DNA of 64,000 bases from Streptomyces sp. ISL-43. Lineage in GTDB: Bacteria; Actinomycetota; Actinomycetes; Streptomycetales; Streptomycetaceae. Positions 59,976 through 64,000 of this stretch are shown here, piece after piece. The translations under genes and the position numbers were made by a program. The notes under the pieces are model-generated. The model was not told the DNA's origin. It did no database searches and worked only from the letters and a program-made list of their open reading frames with translations. Position 1 is the stretch's first letter, and each line of letters starts with the position of its first letter. The stretch spans positions 120,601-184,600 of the forward strand of contig NZ_JAGGOT010000012.1 in the NCBI RefSeq assembly GCF_018614195.1, read 5' to 3'.

Positions 59976-60716
59976 GTGAGCGAGACCGCCGCTTCAGACC
60001 TGAAACCCAGCTTCCGCAGCGATGTGACGGTGGAGCTGGTGAAGCACTCCGCCGCCGACTCCGACGTGCTGTGGGCCGCCCGTGTCTCCACCGCCGGCGA
60101 GCAGTCCCTGGAGGAGCTCCGCAAGGACCCGGAGCGCTCCAAGGGCCTCATCAACTACCTGATGCGCGACCGCCACGGCAGCCCCTTCGAGCACAACTCG
60201 ATGACCTTCTTCATCAGCGCCCCGATCTTCGTATTCCGCGAGTTCATGCGCCACCGCGTCGGCTGGTCCTACAACGAGGAATCGGGCCGCTACAGGGAGC
60301 TGGATCCGGTCTTCTACGTCCCGGACGCCGAGCGCAAGCTCGTCCAGGAGGGCCGCCCCGGCAAGTACGTCTTCGTCGAGGGCACCGAAGCCCAGCAGGA
60401 GCTGACGGGCCGGGTCATGGAGGACTCCTACCGCCAGGCCTACGAGGCCTACCAGGAGATGCTGGCGGCGGGCGTGGCCCGCGAGGTTGCCCGTTCGGTC
60501 CTGCCGGTCGGTCTTTTCTCCTCGATGTACGCCACCTGCAACGCGCGCTCGCTCATGCACTTCCTCGGCCTGCGCACCCAGCACGAGCTGGCGGCGGTCC
60601 CGTCCTTCCCGCAGCGGGAGATCGAGATGGTCGGCGAGGAGATGGAGCGGCACTGGGCGGGTCTCATGCCGCTCACGTACGCGGCCTTCAACGGCAACGG
60701 CCGCGTTGCCCCATAA
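59976..60716 (+). CDS. thyX: Flavin-dependent thymidylate synthase
   Basis: 246 residues from a GTG with GGAAGGA upstream. ThyX makes dTMP from dUMP using FAD, NADPH and methylenetetrahydrofolate. The family motif RHRVGWSYNEESGRYREL (RHRxxSxNExSxRY type) is intact. LINYLMRDRHGSPFEHNSMT and NARSLMHFLGLRTQHELAAV supply the FAD- and dUMP-contacting His/Arg residues. The thyX-dapA-rnj order is conserved in Streptomyces. Confidence 0.97.
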   Translation: MSETAASDLKPSFRSDVTVELVKHSAADSDVLWAARVSTAGEQSLEELRKDPERSKGLINYLMRDRHGSPFEHNSMTFFISAPIFVFREFMRHRVGWSYNEESGRYRELDPVFYVPDAERKLVQEGRPGKYVFVEGTEAQQELTGRVMEDSYRQAYEAYQEMLAAGVAREVARSVLPVGLFSSMYATCNARSLMHFLGLRTQHELAAVPSFPQREIEMVGEEMERHWAGLMPLTYAAFNGNGRVAP

Positions 60717-60769
60717 GGCTGGAAGGGCCTGACCGTACGGATGTGCGGTCCAAGTCCGAAGTGTCCGTA

Positions 60770-60799
60770 TTGCGGCGTTTCGTAAAGTTCATCTAGGCT
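60770..60799 (+). promoter_or_regulatory. Probable vegetative promoter upstream of dapA
   Basis: TTGCGG (60770-60775), an 18-bp spacer and TAGGCT (60794-60799) form one of the best HrdB-type promoters in the window. The expected start is near 60806, 85 nt before the dapA ATG. Confidence 0.65.
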
Positions 60800-60810
60800 G
60801 ATCAAACGGA

Positions 60811-60848
60811 CCCGGCACTGCCTGAACCCCCGAGCAGGCAGTGCCGGG
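60811..60848 (+). promoter_or_regulatory. Promoter-proximal hairpin in the dapA leader
   Basis: CCCGGCACTGCCTG pairs perfectly with CAGGCAGTGCCGGG (14 bp, 10-nt loop). It begins about 5 nt after the predicted transcript start and also lies 95 nt after thyX. It could end thyX transcription, stabilise the dapA RNA 5' end, or attenuate dapA. Confidence 0.75.
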
Positions 60849-60890
60849 CTCCAACACCCTCATCACGTCCCCCGAGGGGACACCGCGAGC

Positions 60891-61814
60891 ATGGCAGCGA
60901 GTAGCGTGTTACCCATGGCTCCGATCTCGACTCCGCAGACCCCCTTCGGGCGGGTCCTCACCGCCATGATCACGCCGTTTACGGCTGATGGCGCACTTGA
61001 CCTCGACGGCGCGCAGCAGCTCGCCGTCCACCTGGTGGACGCAGGCAACGACGGCCTGATCATCAACGGCACCACCGGTGAGTCGCCGACCACCACCGAC
61101 GCGGAGAAAAACGACCTCGTACGAGCCGTACTCGAAGCGGTCGGGGACCGGGCCCACGTGGTCGCCGGCATCGGCACCAACGACACCCGCCACACCCTCG
61201 AGCTCGCCCGCCAGGCCGAGCGCACCGGCGCCCACGGCCTGCTCGCGGTCACCCCGTACTACAGCAAGCCGCCGCAGGAGGGCCTCTTCCGGCACTTCAC
61301 GGCGATCGCCGACGCCACCGAGCTGCCGGTCATGCTCTACGACATCCCCGGCCGCAGCGGTGTCCCGATCAACACCGAAACTCTCGTCCGGTTGGCCGAG
61401 CACCCCCGTATCGTTGCCAACAAGGACGCCAAGGGCGACCTCGGCCGCGCCAGCTGGGCCATCGCCCAGAGCGGCCTGGCCTGGTACTCGGGCGACGACA
61501 TGCTGAACCTGCCGCTCCTGTCGGTCGGCGCGGTCGGCTTCGTCTCCGTGGTCGGCCACGTGGTCACCCCCGAGCTCCGCGAGATGCTCGAGGCCCATCT
61601 GGGCGGCGACGTCCAGAAGGCCACCGAGATCCACCAGAGGCTGCTCCCCGTCTTCACCGGTATGTTCCGCACCCAGGGCGTGATCACCACCAAGGGCGCG
61701 CTGAACCTGCAGGGCCTGCCCGCGGGCCCGCTGCGGCTCCCGCTCGTCGAGCTGACCACCGAAGAGGCGGCACAGCTCAAGATCGATCTTGCCGCGGGCG
61801 GGGTACAGCTCTGA
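60891..61814 (+). CDS. dapA: 4-hydroxy-tetrahydrodipicolinate synthase
   Basis: 307 residues from the ATG at 60891 (GAGGGG upstream); an ATG at 60915 is the alternative. DapA condenses pyruvate with aspartate semialdehyde. The TIM barrel shows INGTTGESPTTTDAEK (Thr pair binding pyruvate), VTPYYSKPPQEGLFRHF (catalytic Tyr), MLYDIPGRSGVPINTETLVR and VANKDAKGDL (Schiff-base Lys near 173). A DapB gene lies upstream in the same region. The leader contains a strong hairpin. Confidence 0.96.
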   Translation: MAASSVLPMAPISTPQTPFGRVLTAMITPFTADGALDLDGAQQLAVHLVDAGNDGLIINGTTGESPTTTDAEKNDLVRAVLEAVGDRAHVVAGIGTNDTRHTLELARQAERTGAHGLLAVTPYYSKPPQEGLFRHFTAIADATELPVMLYDIPGRSGVPINTETLVRLAEHPRIVANKDAKGDLGRASWAIAQSGLAWYSGDDMLNLPLLSVGAVGFVSVVGHVVTPELREMLEAHLGGDVQKATEIHQRLLPVFTGMFRTQGVITTKGALNLQGLPAGPLRLPLVELTTEEAAQLKIDLAAGGVQL

Positions 61815-61876
61815 CACCAGACTTCACAACTGAATAAGCGGAACCAAACAAGACAAAGCAAGTGCACGAATGACAT

Positions 61877-61910
61877 GCGCGCCACGTGCCTCCACGGTTG
61901 CGTGGCGCGC
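61877..61910 (+). promoter_or_regulatory. Hairpin just before the rnj ribosome site
   Basis: GCGCGCCACG (61877-61886) pairs with CGTGGCGCGC (61901-61910), 14-nt loop. It ends 6 nt before AAGGAG and 19 nt before the TTG start, close enough to affect ribosome access or to be a cleavage site. Confidence 0.75.
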
Positions 61911-61928
61911 GTGGTGAAGGAGAACCTT

Positions 61929-63614
61929 TTGAGCCATCCGCATCCTGAACTCGGTCCGCCGCCGAAGCTCCCCAAGGGCGGCCTTCGGGTCACCCCCCTG
62001 GGCGGCCTCGGTGAGATCGGCCGCAACATGACCGTCTTCGAGTTCGACGGCCGTCTGCTGATCGTCGACTGCGGCGTCCTCTTCCCCGAAGAGGAGCAGC
62101 CGGGTATCGACCTGATCCTGCCGGACTTCTCGTCCATCCGGGATCGCCTGGACGACATCGAGGGCATCGTCCTCACGCACGGCCACGAAGACCACATCGG
62201 CGCCGTCCCCTACCTCCTCCGGGAGAAGCCGGACATCCCGCTGATCGGCTCCAAGCTGACGCTGGCCCTCATCGAGGCGAAGCTCCAGGAGCACCGCATC
62301 CGCCCCTACACCCTCGAGGTGAAGGAAGGCGAGCGCGAGAACCTCGGCCCCTTCGACTGCGAGTTCATCGCGGTCAACCACTCCATCCCGGACGCCCTGG
62401 CCGTGGCCATCCGCACCGGCGCCGGCATGGTGGTGTGCACCGGCGACTTCAAGATGGACCAGCTGCCGCTGGACAAGCGCCTCACCGACCTGCACGCCTT
62501 CGCGCGTCTGAGCGAAGAGGGCATCGACCTCCTCCTCTCGGACTCGACGAACGCCGAGGTCCCGGGCTTCGTCCCGCCCGAGCGCGAGATCTCGGGCGTC
62601 CTGCGCACGGTCTTCGCGAACGCCAACAACCGGATCATCGTGGCCAGCTTCGCCAGCCACGTGCACCGCATCCAGCAGATCCTCGACGCCGCCCACGAGT
62701 ACGGCCGCAGGGTCGCCTTCGTCGGCCGCTCGATGGTCCGCAACATGGGCATCGCCCGCGACCTCGGCTACCTGAAGGTCCCGGCCGGCCTCGTCGTGGA
62801 CGTCAAGACCCTCGACGACCTGCCGGCCCACGAGGTCGTCCTGGTCTGCACGGGTTCCCAGGGCGAGCCGATGGCGGCCCTGTCCCGCATGGCCAACCGC
62901 GACCACCAGATCCGGATCGTCCCCGGTGACACCGTGATCCTGGCGTCGTCCTTGATCCCGGGCAACGAGAACGCGGTCTACCGCGTGATCAACGGCCTGA
63001 CCCGCTGGGGCGCCAACGTCGTGCACAAGGGCAACGCCAAGGTGCACGTCTCGGGCCACGCCTCCGCCGGCGAGCTGCTGTACTTCTACAACATCTGCAA
63101 GCCGCGGAACCTGATGCCGGTCCACGGCGAGTGGCGCCACCTGCGCGCCAACGCCGAGCTCGGTGCCCTCACGGGCGTCCCGAAGGACCGCATCGTCATC
63201 GCGGAGGACGGCGTCGTCGTCGACCTCATCGACGGCAAGGCGCGCATCTCGGGCAAGGTCCAGGCCGGCTACGTCTACGTGGACGGCCTGTCGGTCGGCG
63301 ACGTGACGGAAGTCCACCTCAAGGACCGCAAGATCCTCGGCGACGAGGGCATCATCTCGGTCTACGTCGTGGTGGACAGCACCACGGGCAAGATCGTCAG
63401 CGGCCCGAACATCCAGGCCCGCGGCTCCGGCATCGACGACTCGGCGTTCGCCGCCGTCCTGCCGAAGATCGAGGAAGCCATCGCCCGCGCAGCGGCCGAC
63501 GGCGTGGCCGAGCCGCACCAGATCCAGCAGCTCATCCGCCGCACGATGGGCAAGTGGGTCTCGGACGGCTACCGCCGCCGCCCGATGATCCTCCCGGTCG
63601 TCGTCGAGGTCTGA
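61929..63614 (+). CDS. rnj: Ribonuclease J
   Basis: 561 residues from a TTG at 61929 with AAGGAG 6-7 nt upstream; an upstream ATG (61875) would translate the hairpin and is less likely. The metallo-beta-lactamase/beta-CASP nuclease shows TPLGGLGEIGRNMTVFEFDG, the zinc motif LTHGHEDHIGAVPYLL near residue 83, STNAEVPGFVPPEREI and VSGHASAGELLYFYN (beta-CASP motif). The C-terminal domain ends IRRTMGKWVSDGYRRRPMIL. It has both endo- and 5' exonuclease activities in mRNA decay and rRNA maturation. It is followed by a terminator and the rrn leader. Confidence 0.96.
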   Translation: MSHPHPELGPPPKLPKGGLRVTPLGGLGEIGRNMTVFEFDGRLLIVDCGVLFPEEEQPGIDLILPDFSSIRDRLDDIEGIVLTHGHEDHIGAVPYLLREKPDIPLIGSKLTLALIEAKLQEHRIRPYTLEVKEGERENLGPFDCEFIAVNHSIPDALAVAIRTGAGMVVCTGDFKMDQLPLDKRLTDLHAFARLSEEGIDLLLSDSTNAEVPGFVPPEREISGVLRTVFANANNRIIVASFASHVHRIQQILDAAHEYGRRVAFVGRSMVRNMGIARDLGYLKVPAGLVVDVKTLDDLPAHEVVLVCTGSQGEPMAALSRMANRDHQIRIVPGDTVILASSLIPGNENAVYRVINGLTRWGANVVHKGNAKVHVSGHASAGELLYFYNICKPRNLMPVHGEWRHLRANAELGALTGVPKDRIVIAEDGVVVDLIDGKARISGKVQAGYVYVDGLSVGDVTEVHLKDRKILGDEGIISVYVVVDSTTGKIVSGPNIQARGSGIDDSAFAAVLPKIEEAIARAAADGVAEPHQIQQLIRRTMGKWVSDGYRRRPMILPVVVEV

Positions 63615-63636
63615 CCCTCGCCGTAGCGATCTCACC

Positions 63637-63676
63637 GGAGCGGGGCAACCGGATTTGCATCCGGGGGCCCCGCTCC
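63637..63676 (+). terminator. Hairpin after rnj
   Basis: GGAGCGGGG pairs with CCCCGCTCC, with an inner CCGGAT/ATCCGG stem, 22 nt after the rnj stop. Confidence 0.85.
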
Positions 63677-63739
63677 AGTACGTTTACGTCTCCACCTCGC
63701 ACGACACCTCAGCACACACGTGTGCCCGGACGGGTCGAT

Positions 63740-64000
63740 GCGGGCGGGCGGAATCCGGACCGGGGAAACCTGATAAAGTCTGGCTCGCCCGAAAGGGAAT
63801 GGCTCTCCAACGGCCATCCAATTCAAATCCAAGCACTGTGACTTTCGAGAAACAGACACGGAAATGATCTGGTAGAGTTGGAGTCGCAGGAAAGGGAAAC
63901 GCGAAAGCGAAGAACTGGAAAGCGAAACCCGCTTCGACCGGGAATCGGACACGAAAGAGTCTGATAAAGTCGGAAACATAAGAACGAAGGAAGCGCCCGG
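63740..64000 (+). promoter_or_regulatory. rRNA operon promoter/leader region (16S gene lies beyond the right edge)
   Basis: The sequence turns A-rich and purine-rich, unlike coding DNA here. It carries three similar -10-type boxes: TGATAAAGT at 63771-63779, TGGTAGAGT at 63870-63878 and TGATAAAGT at 63962-63970. It ends AGAACGAAGGAAGCGCCCGG. This matches my memory of Streptomyces rrn multi-promoter leaders, which hold several promoters before 16S. The mature 16S start is not inside the window. Confidence 0.8.

Overview
The window reads as chromosomal DNA of a Streptomyces (high GC, strong third-position GC bias, many GTG starts, AGGAGG-type ribosome sites). From about 10.7 kb to the right end the gene order matches, as I recall it, the S. 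coelicolor chromosome from dxr to rnj (around SCO5694-SCO5745), ending in the leader of an rRNA operon. No tRNA, CRISPR array or intact insertion sequence was seen.

Layout. (1) 1-2 kb is an accessory scar. A Fic gene runs off the left edge. It follows, in one continuous reading frame, a MurG-like glycosyltransferase remnant lacking both ends, which abuts a decayed tyrosine-integrase fragment. (2) 2-7.5 kb holds an SARP/BTAD-type regulator followed by a sulfite-oxidase-like molybdoenzyme, a metallo-beta-lactamase-fold/rhodanese protein and a thiosulfate sulfurtransferase. This is a plausible persulfide/thiosulfate-to-sulfate operon closed by a strong terminator. (3) 7.5-10.3 kb has a small monooxygenase-fold protein, remnants of an acylphosphatase and a DUF3303 protein, and a bicovalent-FAD oxidoreductase. 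(4) 10.7-18 kb: acyl-CoA dehydrogenase, an unknown helical protein, then dxr-rseP-ispG (MEP isoprenoid pathway plus site-2 protease). (5) 18-24.8 kb: two GNATs, proS, then leftward genes for an SPFH protein, a kinase-fold protein with lost catalytic residues, a DUF4439 protein and a lipoprotein. (6) 24.9-37 kb: the translation cluster rimP-nusA-ylxR-infB-ylxP-rbfA-truB, a 1187-residue degenerate-protease/P-loop/helical-repeat protein, and ribF. (7) 37-53.2 kb: an ESX-type type VII secretion locus with eccE, eccB, mycP, two WXG100 genes, eccC, eccD, an EspI-like ATPase with a huge disordered N-terminus, and a 236-residue protein of unknown role, split into rightward and leftward blocks. (8) 53.3-63.6 kb: rpsO, pnp, an M16 peptidase, dapB, small membrane proteins, thyX, dapA and rnj. 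(9) 63.7-64 kb: repeated TGATAAAGT-type boxes typical of a Streptomyces rrn promoter/leader.

Most of the right-hand 53 kb is core genome. The parts that deserve a second look are the left-edge scar with its probable leaderless Fic promoter, the BTAD-controlled sulfur operon, the catalytically dead kinase-fold protein, the dead-protease/P-loop protein next to ribF, the repeat-expanded ESX proteins, and several RNA hairpins placed at promoters and starts (pnp/M16, dapA, rnj).
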